From assembly GCA_965365465.1 (NCBI GenBank), contig CBDUBU010000221.1:1-6892 (forward strand): DNA of 6,892 nucleotides, given 5' to 3'. Position numbers and translations under genes: made by a program. The notes beneath the pieces were generated by a model. The model had not been told where the DNA came from. It saw nothing but the letters and a program-made list of their open reading frames with translations, and did not search any database. Positions 1 to 6,134 of the stretch are shown here, one piece after another; within the stretch, counting starts at the first letter, position 1; every line of letters begins with the position of its first letter. Source of the DNA: CBDUBU01 sp965365465 (GTDB taxonomy: Bacteria; Bacteroidota; Rhodothermia; Rhodothermales; DASSAV01).

Positions 1-736
1 CGCTGTTCTCCACCGGAACTGCCGCAACCGCGCAGGCCGTATCGTGCGAGCATCCCGCAATGGTTTCAACGTTTCCCGTTGTGGAAGCCTTTCCTATTCG
101 TGTTCCAGACGGCACGATGACGGGCCAGCCATCAACAGGAATCTGGAAACGGCGCATCAAGTCGGCTGCCCACTCCCGGCTTCGGGCATCCACAAGCTGG
201 GTCGTGCTAGCCAGCGAAACCTCGGCTACGGGCTTACCGCTGAACCGGTAGTTGAAGTAGTCGGCAATCGGCAACCGAATGGACGTGCGCGAAAACAGAT
301 CCGGCTCCTGCTCGCGGTCGGCAAGGATCTGATAGAGCGTGTTGATTTCCATGAACTGGATTCCGGTCGCCGCATAGATGTCCCTGGCAGGAACGAGGGC
401 AAGGGCGCGGGGCATCATCCCTTCCACTCTGGGGTCCCGGTAGCAATACGCGGTTCGAATCGGTTCATGGCATTCATCCAGCGGAATGTAATCGACGCCC
501 CACGAATCCACCGAGAGGCTCCGCAGTCCGGGCGCTGCCTGCAAGGCCCGTTCAAGCCCTTTTTGCAGCTCGCGCCACAGCGCCTCCAGATCCCAGTACA
601 ACCGCTCCCCCTGCTCGATGATCGGCGTGGGAAAACGGTGGATCTCCTCCATGTCCATGCGCGCGCCCTGTAGCGTACCAAGTATAGCCCGCCCGCTGGA
701 AGCGCCCAGATCGAAAGCAAGGTAGGTAGTGCTCAT
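1..736 (-). CDS. rhaB: Rhamnulokinase-like FGGY carbohydrate kinase, N-terminal 245 residues (gene runs off the left edge)
   Basis: The reading frame from the ATG at 736-734 is open to base 1, giving 245 residues of a family usually near 480-490. It covers the first FGGY/actin-fold domain and the beginning of the second. Visible motifs: DLGASSGR (residues 9-16, phosphate-binding loop, typical of RhaB), DSWGVD (77-82), YRDPR (99-103), IYAATGIQF (120-128) followed by NTLYQI, ADYFNYRFSGK (158-168), ASTTQL (176-181) and SHDTACAV (230-237). In E. coli RhaB the Asp of the last motif is the catalytic base, here D232. The family phosphorylates L-rhamnulose at O1 using ATP in the cytoplasm. It starts 42 bases after the class II aldolase stop, so the two are probably co-transcribed and consecutive steps. 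No good Shine-Dalgarno is seen; a GGAAGGA lies too far upstream. A related ketose or deoxyketose as substrate is possible. Family assignment is firm, exact substrate is not. Confidence 0.88.
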   Translation of the reverse strand, partial: MSTTYLAFDLGASSGRAILGTLQGARMDMEEIHRFPTPIIEQGERLYWDLEALWRELQKGLERALQAAPGLRSLSVDSWGVDYIPLDECHEPIRTAYCYRDPRVEGMMPRALALVPARDIYAATGIQFMEINTLYQILADREQEPDLFSRTSIRLPIADYFNYRFSGKPVAEVSLASTTQLVDARSREWAADLMRRFQIPVDGWPVIVPSGTRIGKASTTGNVETIAGCSHDTACAVAAVPVENS

Positions 737-778
737 CAAATTTTCGGCTGCCGGCCGCGCAGATCCTTCCCGAACCTC

Positions 779-1546
779 TCAAGACAATTGCTCCAGCATA
801 CGCTGGCGGTAATGCTCATCCATCCTTCCGTCGATGCGCCGCACCTGATGATCTTCAAAGAAGACGGGGCCTCCGAGCGCGCTTGCCCCCACAAAAATGC
901 GCGCTGCTTTCTCTGTCATTCCCATTGCCGCCACAACCTCGGAATGGCGCTTGCCAAGCGCAATGAGTCCATGATTTTCAAGCAGGATCGTCTTGGGCAA
1001 CAGGCCGTTTCTTTCGCGGAAAGCATTGACCTCCGCTGCAATCGTCCTGCTCAGCACGAGACCGGGATCAACATAGGGAATCAGGACCGACTCAAACCCG
1101 CAATAGACGATCTGATCCGGAAACATCCGCTTTGTGGCAAAATCGGCGGCGCGGGGAGAACACAGAATCTGGTTGACGGCTATCGCGTGTACGTGCCCGA
1201 CGAACTGAATACCCGGCAACTGTAGAAACCAGGCATGAAAAAGGGATTCGACGGAGGGCTTCAGCGCTGCCTGATCCACCCTTGAATCCAGCAGCAACTG
1301 CTCGATCTCGGCATCTCCAAGCTTGTCTCCACGCTCCATCACATCCAGGAGCGGCCTTGAATCCACTTCCACCAGATGCTCCGGGCGCAAGGCAGAAAGG
1401 CTGGTTCCACTGGCTTTCACCAGAAAATACCGGTCATCGATCTTGCCTGAAATGTTGCCTTCGCCGAGAATCGCCATGTGCCTGCTGTCTCCTGCATCGG
1501 CGGCCAGTTCCAGCAATTGCTGCCTTATCGTCTCTTTGTCTGCCAT
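779..1546 (-). CDS. Class II aldolase/adducin family protein, possible L-rhamnulose-1-phosphate aldolase
   Basis: This is a complete 255-residue zinc-dependent aldolase-fold protein. Family landmarks: GEGN (28-31) and ASGTS (45-49), which form the phosphate-binding loops; KPSVESLFH (96-104), matching the P-S-x-E motif of fuculose-1-phosphate aldolase with E100 as likely catalytic acid/base; and zinc ligands H118 and H120 (GHVHA) and H192 (LENHGLI). These enzymes reversibly cleave ketose-1-phosphates to DHAP and an aldehyde. The next gene is a rhamnulokinase-like kinase, which makes rhamnulose-1-phosphate the most natural substrate. It is a single-domain protein, with no fused alcohol dehydrogenase domain as in the long bifunctional RhaD type, and it does not obviously resemble E. 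coli RhaD beyond the shared fold. The start at 1546 leaves a weak upstream signal (GAAGTG, then an A run). Adducin-fold epimerases and decarboxylating aldolases share these motifs, so the substrate is inferred from context. Confidence 0.82.
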   Translation of the reverse strand: MADKETIRQQLLELAADAGDSRHMAILGEGNISGKIDDRYFLVKASGTSLSALRPEHLVEVDSRPLLDVMERGDKLGDAEIEQLLLDSRVDQAALKPSVESLFHAWFLQLPGIQFVGHVHAIAVNQILCSPRAADFATKRMFPDQIVYCGFESVLIPYVDPGLVLSRTIAAEVNAFRERNGLLPKTILLENHGLIALGKRHSEVVAAMGMTEKAARIFVGASALGGPVFFEDHQVRRIDGRMDEHYRQRMLEQLS

Positions 1547-1645
1547 TTTTTCACTTCTTATGTCCGCAGGAACACAGGGCTTCCTCGCCTCCTGGGAGCG
1601 ATTGACTTTGTTCTACCTTCATAACAGCCCGCTAAGGGGCTTTCC

Positions 1646-1718
1646 AGCAAAAAGCGCTTCCCCGGCCCCGAGATCGCCTCTCATCCAGGCAATGACCGGC
1701 GATTGATTGCTTTTTGCT
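1646..1718 (-). repeat. Nested inverted repeats in the uxaE-aldolase gap
   Basis: A perfect 10-base inverted repeat, AGCAAAAAGC at 1646-1655 and GCTTTTTGCT at 1709-1718, begins three bases after the UxaE stop codon in the transcribed direction. Nested inside is a second perfect pair, ATCGCC at 1673-1678 and GGCGAT at 1698-1703. In the transcript this could fold into a two-tier hairpin with a GC-rich internal side. A further small hairpin (AGCCC/GGGCT around 1626-1641) follows. There is no clean T tract directly after a GC-rich stem, so it is not a textbook terminator. It may be a processing site, an attenuator or chance. The remainder of the 174-base gap shows no gene and no convincing promoter. 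Confidence 0.4.
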
Positions 1719-1720
1719 TT

Positions 1721-3328
1721 CTAAACCTGCTGCGTGGCGCTCATCGCATCGCCAACTTCCATGTCTTCCACATCAAAGGGACTTAGATGCCGGTCAAAAT
1801 GCTTTTCGAGTGTACCGTAATGAACATCTTCGTTTTCCCGGAGCGCCTCCAGAAGTCGATTTTTGAAACGGAGGGCGCCGCCCTCCCCGCTTGCAGTAAG
1901 CACAGAGCCGAAGGTGACATGAAGCACCTGGCGCGCATCAAACTGATCGAGCACGGAAGCAAGCTCCTCGTCGCGTAAAGCGTCCGGGTGCGTCACTTTG
2001 CTCAGATCCGCAGAGACATGATAGGTCGCCTTATCCGTCTCATAATGATCTATGGAAAAAGAAAAAATCTCTCTGAAAAGCGCAGGGTTCGTCCGTGCTA
2101 TGGCGCGGAGCGCTTCGAGGTAAGACGTTCCTGCCGTTTTGAGGTGAAACAGATCACCCGCGTGCCGGGCAAACAGCGGATAGATGCTGAACTTATCCGA
2201 ACCGGAATGCAGGCTTAACTTGTACGGCCCCAGATGCCGCGCAATGGCGACGTGCTGAACCAGTGTTGGCTCGAAGGAAGCCGGATCTCCTATGTAGTCC
2301 ACTCCTTTTTCCATTCTCCCCACAAAACGGGGCGCAAGGCTGACCCATTGCACACCCAGCCGTTTCAGTTCGTGAGCTACAAAAAAATGCTCATGCACGG
2401 TGGTCGGCGTCTCTGTCTCGTCCACCGACATTTCCAGTTCAAAGGGCCGGTTTCCCATCACCCCGGACAGGTACGTATACATCCATGCCGTATGCGCAAC
2501 TGCTGCGCTGTACTTGACAGCCGCCCGCACCAGCGTCTCCTCGTCAAAAGTCAGATCGAAATCTCCCACGTGAAACGTCTGGTCCACGTAGAGACGGCGC
2601 ATTTCAGCTTCCGAGGATTCAAGCCGCTCCCACGGCAGCGCCTCAAACTTTTCGTTCAACGTCCCCATTTCATCTGAATCAGCGTCGTTGTCAACATAGG
2701 CGCTGGGGTCGATGGTGAAGAACGTAAATCCGGCTGCCACGCAGCGATCGATGTCCTCACTGGTTTTGAGATGGTCCGCATCAGCCCCGAATCCGTCGCG
2801 CCAGCCTTCTTGAAACACCCCCCAGGCGGCATCGTCCATCACCTCGTCAGGGGTTCGGTTGGTGCGCATCATCTCCCGAATCGACTGCTGCGCCAGAATT
2901 GGAGCCAGGCTATGCTTGCGGACGGCGTGCAGATGACCGGGGGTTGCCAGCCCCAGCCGGTCTCCACAACCGGCGGACTTCATGAGGCCCAGCACGCGGG
3001 GTGCCGTAAAGGGGAGTGCTTCCCGCAGGGCATCAGCATTCTCATGCGTGAGCGGGCATAGCTTCAAGCTGTACGCTTCGCCTCCTGTCGCGGCTTTCCC
3101 TTCATCTCCGGAAAAATCTGAAACAGCCTCCTTCGCAAGAATGCCAAGCCGCTTTCCGCCCGACTGTTTACCCAGGAAATAGAGACGCCCGTTTACCGCC
3201 GCAATGGAACGCGGATAAACATTCAGTCCGGAAAGCCTTCCCAGATGGTCCGCTGCCTCTTGTGCATCATGCTCTGAAAGCGCCGGCAAGAGGTCTGTGG
3301 CGCGAAGCAATTCGTCGATGTAATCCAT
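1721..3328 (-). CDS. uxaE: Tagaturonate epimerase family protein (D-tagaturonate/D-fructuronate epimerase)
   Basis: This is a 535-residue cytoplasmic protein, full length for the UxaE family first recognised in Thermotoga, where it converts D-tagaturonate to D-fructuronate and so replaces the tagaturonate reductase/altronate dehydratase branch. Family blocks: GCGDRLGLATPGH (120-132), DEVMDDAAWGVF (161-172), ADADHLKT (182-189), AGFTFFTIDP (199-208), FELEMSVDETETPTT (296-310), HEHFFVAHEL (312-321), VSLAPRFVGRMEKGVDYIGD (329-348), GPYKLSLHSGSDKFSIYP (367-384) and YHVSADLSKV (436-445). The conserved His, Asp and Glu residues in these blocks are candidate metal ligands. The start at 3328 has GGAG at 3339-3342, ten bases upstream, and lies 20 bases after the SDR stop, so the two are co-transcribed. 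Residues 55-85 (a variable, Gly/Ser/Lys-rich stretch) look like a surface insertion. The chemistry is firm by family; activity on another keto-sugar acid, or a phosphorylated one, cannot be excluded because the neighbouring kinase and aldolase are not part of the classical route. Confidence 0.87.
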   Translation of the reverse strand: MDYIDELLRATDLLPALSEHDAQEAADHLGRLSGLNVYPRSIAAVNGRLYFLGKQSGGKRLGILAKEAVSDFSGDEGKAATGGEAYSLKLCPLTHENADALREALPFTAPRVLGLMKSAGCGDRLGLATPGHLHAVRKHSLAPILAQQSIREMMRTNRTPDEVMDDAAWGVFQEGWRDGFGADADHLKTSEDIDRCVAAGFTFFTIDPSAYVDNDADSDEMGTLNEKFEALPWERLESSEAEMRRLYVDQTFHVGDFDLTFDEETLVRAAVKYSAAVAHTAWMYTYLSGVMGNRPFELEMSVDETETPTTVHEHFFVAHELKRLGVQWVSLAPRFVGRMEKGVDYIGDPASFEPTLVQHVAIARHLGPYKLSLHSGSDKFSIYPLFARHAGDLFHLKTAGTSYLEALRAIARTNPALFREIFSFSIDHYETDKATYHVSADLSKVTHPDALRDEELASVLDQFDARQVLHVTFGSVLTASGEGGALRFKNRLLEALRENEDVHYGTLEKHFDRHLSPFDVEDMEVGDAMSATQQV

Positions 3329-3348
3329 GTCAAATCCGCTCCGTTCTT

Positions 3349-4173
3349 TTAAACGCCGCTATAAACGGAAAAGCCGCCGTCTACCGGGATAACCACCCCG
3401 GTCACGAATTTTGCCGCGTCGCTGCACAACCAGATTAGCGTGCCGAGCAATTCTTCTGCTTCCCCGAAACGGCCCATGGGCGTATGGGAAATGATAACTT
3501 TGCCCCTTTCCGTCAGGCTGCCGTCTTCGTTCAAAAGCAGCGTGCGGTTCTGTTCTCCCACGAAGAAGCCTGGCGCCAGCGCATTTACGCGCAAGCCGGA
3601 ACCATACTTGAGCGCAAGTTCCATTGCCATCCAGCGGGTGAAGTTCTCGACGGCTGCCTTTGCCGCCGAATAGCCCACGACGCGCGATATGGCGCGGGAA
3701 GCTGTCATGGACGAAATATTGACGATGGCCCCCTCCTGCTGCTTTGCCATCACCTCCCCGAAAACCTGTGTGGGAAGCACCGTGCCCAGCAGGTTCAGAT
3801 CAAACACCTTGCGAAAGGCATCAATCGGCAGATCAAAGATGGTGCTCTCCGGAGACAGGGTGGCCGCCGCCACATTGCCGCCGGCTGCATTCACCAGAAT
3901 GTCGATGCGCCCCCACTTGTCGAGTACGGCATCTCTTGCGTTTTGAAGATCTGCTCTGTCGAGCACGCTCCCGGTCTGGCACATCGTGGCTCCTCCCAGC
4001 TTCTCGCACTCGGAAGCTACTCCTTCGGCCCGCTCCCGGTGCAGGTCGAGAACGCACACGTTTACTCCGATATAGGAAAGGCCATGCGCCATCAACCCGC
4101 CGAGCGCGCCACCGCCGCCCGTGATGACGGCTACTTTTCCCTTGATGTCAAACAGTCTATCTACAAAGTCCAT
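3349..4173 (-). CDS. uxuB: SDR-type D-mannonate oxidoreductase (fructuronate reductase)
   Basis: This 274-residue classical short-chain dehydrogenase has the Rossmann motif TGGGGALGG (18-26), an acidic residue after beta-2 (VLDLHRE, D43), which favours NAD(H), NAAGGN (95-100), N127, S154/S155 (NISSM) and the catalytic YxxxK as Y168 and K172. The double-glycine NAAGGN, the block LRVNALAPGFFVGEQNR (194-210), NEDGSLTERG (215-224), SHTPMGRFGE (229-238) and the C-terminus PVDGGFSVYSGV are what I remember of the Bacillus-type SDR fructuronate reductase (UxuB/YjmF), which is unrelated to the E. coli long-chain UxuB. It would reduce D-fructuronate to D-mannonate, the step directly after UxaE, whose gene follows 20 bases downstream. 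The start at 4173 is supported by GAAAGGG about eight bases upstream (around 4181-4187). Gluconate 5-dehydrogenase-like activity is the main alternative. Confidence 0.8.
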   Translation of the reverse strand: MDFVDRLFDIKGKVAVITGGGGALGGLMAHGLSYIGVNVCVLDLHRERAEGVASECEKLGGATMCQTGSVLDRADLQNARDAVLDKWGRIDILVNAAGGNVAAATLSPESTIFDLPIDAFRKVFDLNLLGTVLPTQVFGEVMAKQQEGAIVNISSMTASRAISRVVGYSAAKAAVENFTRWMAMELALKYGSGLRVNALAPGFFVGEQNRTLLLNEDGSLTERGKVIISHTPMGRFGEAEELLGTLIWLCSDAAKFVTGVVIPVDGGFSVYSGV

Positions 4174-4227
4174 GCTGATTCCCTTTCATGTTGGATCTGG
4201 ATCGAAACCGTAAAAGGCGTTGCGCCG

Positions 4228-4236
4228 ACCTGTTTT
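4228..4236 (-). repeat. AAAACAGGT motif just after the kdgA stop codon
   Basis: The minus strand reads AAAACAGGT here, one base after the aldolase TAA stop. The same nine bases occur on the same strand at 5055-5063 in the gap after the isomerase gene, and 8-base versions form the two arms of the palindrome at 4931-4959. A short GGCG/CGCC stem (4216-4226) followed by TTTTA comes next in the transcript, which is too weak to call a terminator. The rest of this 64-base gap carries the ribosome-binding site of the SDR gene. The function of the motif is unknown. Confidence 0.35.
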
Positions 4237-4237
4237 G

Positions 4238-4912
4238 TTACGCACGCGCCTGTTCCACGCTGCGGCGCAGCATCCGGGCATTTTCCGTGAGCTGCGCGTA
4301 GTTTCCTTCCGAGATAGCCTGCTTGTCCAGAAGCGCGCCTCCCACCCCTACGGCCACGGCGCCTGCCCGAATCCAGTCTCCTGCATTGGTCAGCGAAACG
4401 CCGCCGGTCGGCATCAACCGCAGATGCGGCATCGGCGCCAGCACCGCCTTGAAAAATGCCATCCCGACCACGTCTGCCGGGAATACCTTGACGATGTCGG
4501 CTCCCTGTTCCTGCGCGATCAAGGCTTCCGTCGGCGTGAAAACGCCGGGCATGGCGGGGCAACCGCGTTCGTGCGCCGCCTCGATGATCTCAGGCTTGAA
4601 GATGGGGCTTACCACGTAGCGGGCGCCCGCATCCATGGCCCGATGCGCCGTGCCTGCATTGAGCACCGAGCCTACCCCCAGAAGGATTTCGTCTCCCAGC
4701 GCCCGCGACACGTCTTCAATGACTTTCAGCGCGTTCGGGACCGTCATCGTTATTTCAATGGCCGATACGCCGCCCTGATGGATGGCCTCGGCTACCCTGA
4801 CCAGCTTCTGCGAATCGGCCATGCGGATCACGGCGATCACACCCGCATCCATCAACTGCTGCACCAGCTTCATTCGCGGCGCTGAGGCCGCCTGTGTTTC
4901 AACGGAATTCAT
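4238..4912 (-). CDS. kdgA: KDPG/KHG-type class I aldolase (2-dehydro-3-deoxy-6-phosphogluconate aldolase family)
   Basis: This 224-residue TIM-barrel Schiff-base aldolase is close to the family's usual 205-215 residues. Motifs: GVIAVIR (24-30), IEITMTVPNAL (52-62) with E53 as catalytic Glu (E. coli Eda Glu45), GVGSVLN (79-85), SPIFKP (102-107), MPGVFTPTEA (121-130), the lysine motif VKVFPAD (141-147) with K142 as Schiff-base lysine, PTGGVS (168-173) and GVGGALLD (189-196). The role would be splitting KDPG to pyruvate and glyceraldehyde-3-phosphate, the last step of the hexuronate route. The start at 4912 gives a 13-residue leader before MKLVQQL; an upstream in-frame ATG at 5056 would add 48 residues running through the hairpin region and unlike the family, so I reject it. 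No clear Shine-Dalgarno is present. The position of E. coli Eda Arg49 is Thr57, so preference for KDPG over related 2-keto acids is uncertain. Confidence 0.83.
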   Translation of the reverse strand: MNSVETQAASAPRMKLVQQLMDAGVIAVIRMADSQKLVRVAEAIHQGGVSAIEITMTVPNALKVIEDVSRALGDEILLGVGSVLNAGTAHRAMDAGARYVVSPIFKPEIIEAAHERGCPAMPGVFTPTEALIAQEQGADIVKVFPADVVGMAFFKAVLAPMPHLRLMPTGGVSLTNAGDWIRAGAVAVGVGGALLDKQAISEGNYAQLTENARMLRRSVEQARA

Positions 4913-4930
4913 TGGATGCTGCTTTAATGA

Positions 4931-4959
4931 AACAGGTTTGTAGTTGCAAAAAACCTGTT
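4931..4959 (-). promoter_or_regulatory. Palindrome upstream of kdgA, candidate operator or leader hairpin
   Basis: AACAGGTTT (4931-4939) and AAACCTGTT (4951-4959) are a perfect 9-base inverted repeat separated by 11 bases, with a small TTGCAA palindrome inside the spacer. The arm centres are 20 bases apart, about two helical turns, as expected for a dimeric repressor. The near arm ends 18 bases before the kdgA start codon, so binding here would block transcription or early elongation of the kdgA-uxuB-uxaE unit. As RNA, the hairpin would lie beside the ribosome entry site. No regulator gene is in the window, and I do not match the arms to a known hexuronate regulator site. Confidence 0.45.
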
Positions 4960-5004
4960 GATTGACTACACGGGCAGGGACAAACCCCATGAATCCGTGC
5001 ATGC

Positions 5005-5063
5005 AAAAACAGATCAGGTGCGGAGGAGCAGGCCGTACGCACCACGCCTTCCGCACCTGTTTT
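5005..5063 (-). terminator. Terminator-like hairpin after the isomerase gene
   Basis: In the transcribed (minus) direction, a perfect 10-bp stem, CAGGTGCGGA (5050-5059) with TCCGCACCTG (5015-5024), closes a 25-base loop. ATCTG and then five T (5005-5009) follow, and an A run precedes the stem. It begins 26 bases after the isomerase stop codon. The stem is GC-rich and a T tract is present, but the long loop and the five bases between stem and T tract make it non-ideal. It probably terminates, at least partly, the transporter-isomerase transcript before the kdgA unit. Confidence 0.5.
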
Positions 5064-5089
5064 CAAAACGATACCTGCCGCCGGGCCTT

Positions 5090-6091
5090 TCACTCACCGG
5101 CAAAGGCAGCATCGAAAGCCACGTTGGAGGGAGCAAAGTCATAGGACTTCACATTGGCGCATGACTCCTTCGCCCCATGTTCGCGGTCCATCCCGATGTC
5201 TTCCCATTCGATGGAGAGCGGCCCATCGTACTGAATGCGATTCAGCATACGTACGATTTCCTCGAAATCGATGCGCCCACGCCCGATGGAGCGAAAATCC
5301 CAGTACCGATCCCGGTGGCCGAAATCGAGATGTCCCCCAAATACCCCTGAAGACTTTGCCACAGAAGACCACCATACGTCCTTCATGTGAACGTGATAGA
5401 TCCGGTCGGCAAACTGCTCAATGAAAGCCACGTAGTCAACCCCTTGATATCCCATGTGGCTCGGATCGTAGTTGAAGCCGAACGCTTTCCGTCCGCCTAT
5501 TGCTTCTATCGCGCGCCGCGCCGAGGAAATGTCGAAGGCAATCTCCGTAGGATGCACTTCGAGCCCGAAACGAACGCCTTCCGCATCGAAAACATCGAGG
5601 ATCGGATTCCAGCGGTCGGCAAAATCCTGAAAGCCGGCATCGATCATGGCCGGGGTATTGGGAGGGAATGAGTACAGCAGCGGCCAGATGCTGCTCCCGG
5701 TAAACCCGTTGACGGTCTTTACCCCCAGTCTGGCGGCGGCCCGCGCCGTGTTTTTCATCTCCTCGGCAGCGCGCCCGCGCACGCCTTCCGGATCTCCATC
5801 TCCCCAGACCCTTGCCGGGATAATGGACCGGTGGCGCTCGTCTATCCGGTCGCACACGGCCTGCCCGACCAGGTGGTTGCTCACCGCCCAGACCTGGAGA
5901 CCGTGTTTGGCTAGCAGGTCACGACGACCCTGGCAGTATCCGTCTTCTTCGAGTGCGCGATCCACCTCAAAGTGATCGCCCCAGCAGGCGAGTTCCAGTC
6001 CGTCGAAGCCCCAACCTGCTGCCTTTTCCGCCAGCGTCTCCAGCGGCAGATCCGCCCATTGCCCTGTAAATAATGTTACTGGTCTTGCCAT
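5090..6091 (-). CDS. Sugar phosphate isomerase/epimerase family protein (xylose isomerase-like TIM barrel)
   Basis: This 333-residue protein belongs to the AP-endonuclease-2/xylose isomerase-like superfamily. The start at 6091 gives MARPVTLFTGQWADLPLE, which I recall as the usual N-terminus of this subfamily; an ATG 24 codons upstream (6163) lies in the hairpin region and is rejected. Motifs: GFDGLELACWGDHFE (28-42), NHLVGQAVCDR (72-82), NGFTGSSIW (128-136), LEVHPTEIAFD (177-187), FNYDPSHMGYQGVD (206-219), YHVHMKDVW (232-240), GRGRIDF (270-276) and SIEWED (293-298). By analogy with D-tagatose 3-epimerase-like enzymes, E178, D209, H212 or H235, and E295 are candidate divalent-metal ligands. 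The chemistry would be aldose-ketose isomerisation or epimerisation of a sugar, sugar acid or keto-sugar; the substrate of this subfamily is not known to me. It follows a transporter and precedes a uronate operon. It is shorter than, and not clearly like, known L-rhamnose isomerases. No signal peptide, so cytoplasmic. Confidence 0.8.
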   Translation of the reverse strand: MARPVTLFTGQWADLPLETLAEKAAGWGFDGLELACWGDHFEVDRALEEDGYCQGRRDLLAKHGLQVWAVSNHLVGQAVCDRIDERHRSIIPARVWGDGDPEGVRGRAAEEMKNTARAAARLGVKTVNGFTGSSIWPLLYSFPPNTPAMIDAGFQDFADRWNPILDVFDAEGVRFGLEVHPTEIAFDISSARRAIEAIGGRKAFGFNYDPSHMGYQGVDYVAFIEQFADRIYHVHMKDVWWSSVAKSSGVFGGHLDFGHRDRYWDFRSIGRGRIDFEEIVRMLNRIQYDGPLSIEWEDIGMDREHGAKESCANVKSYDFAPSNVAFDAAFAGE

Positions 6092-6134
6092 AGTATTCTC
6101 AGTTCTTTCAGTAATCAAAAATCTTATCCCGGCA

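Noticed and set aside
44..673. Plus-strand 209-codon open frame at the left edge
   Set aside because: It lies opposite the rhamnulokinase frame, which carries a full run of FGGY motifs; the plus-strand product is low-information.
1547..1600. AGGAGG sequence about 45 bases upstream of the class II aldolase start, possibly serving a leader peptide
   Set aside because: The only nearby start is a GTG giving a five-codon frame at poor spacing, and no in-frame extension of the aldolase reaches it.
4216..4226. GGCG/CGCC mini-hairpin followed by TTTTA between kdgA and the SDR gene as a terminator
   Set aside because: A four-base-pair stem is too short, and the close gene spacing argues for read-through.
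3484..4290. Long plus-strand open frame opposite the SDR gene and the end of kdgA
   Set aside because: Antisense shadow of strongly conserved minus-strand genes; its product is rich in His/Arg/Cys with no recognisable domain.
4220..4885. Plus-strand 221-codon open frame opposite kdgA
   Set aside because: Shadow of the KDPG aldolase frame, GC-driven, no family features.
4913..5056. 48-residue N-terminal extension of the KDPG aldolase from an ATG at 5056
   Set aside because: It crosses the terminator-like hairpin and palindrome, is Cys/Pro-rich, and has no counterpart in the family.
6089..6117. Sigma70-like TTGATT - 17 bases - TACTAT before the isomerase gene
   Set aside because: The spacing is ideal, but the -10 box overlaps the start codon, so transcripts from it would lack the supported start; most likely coincidence in an AT-rich stretch.
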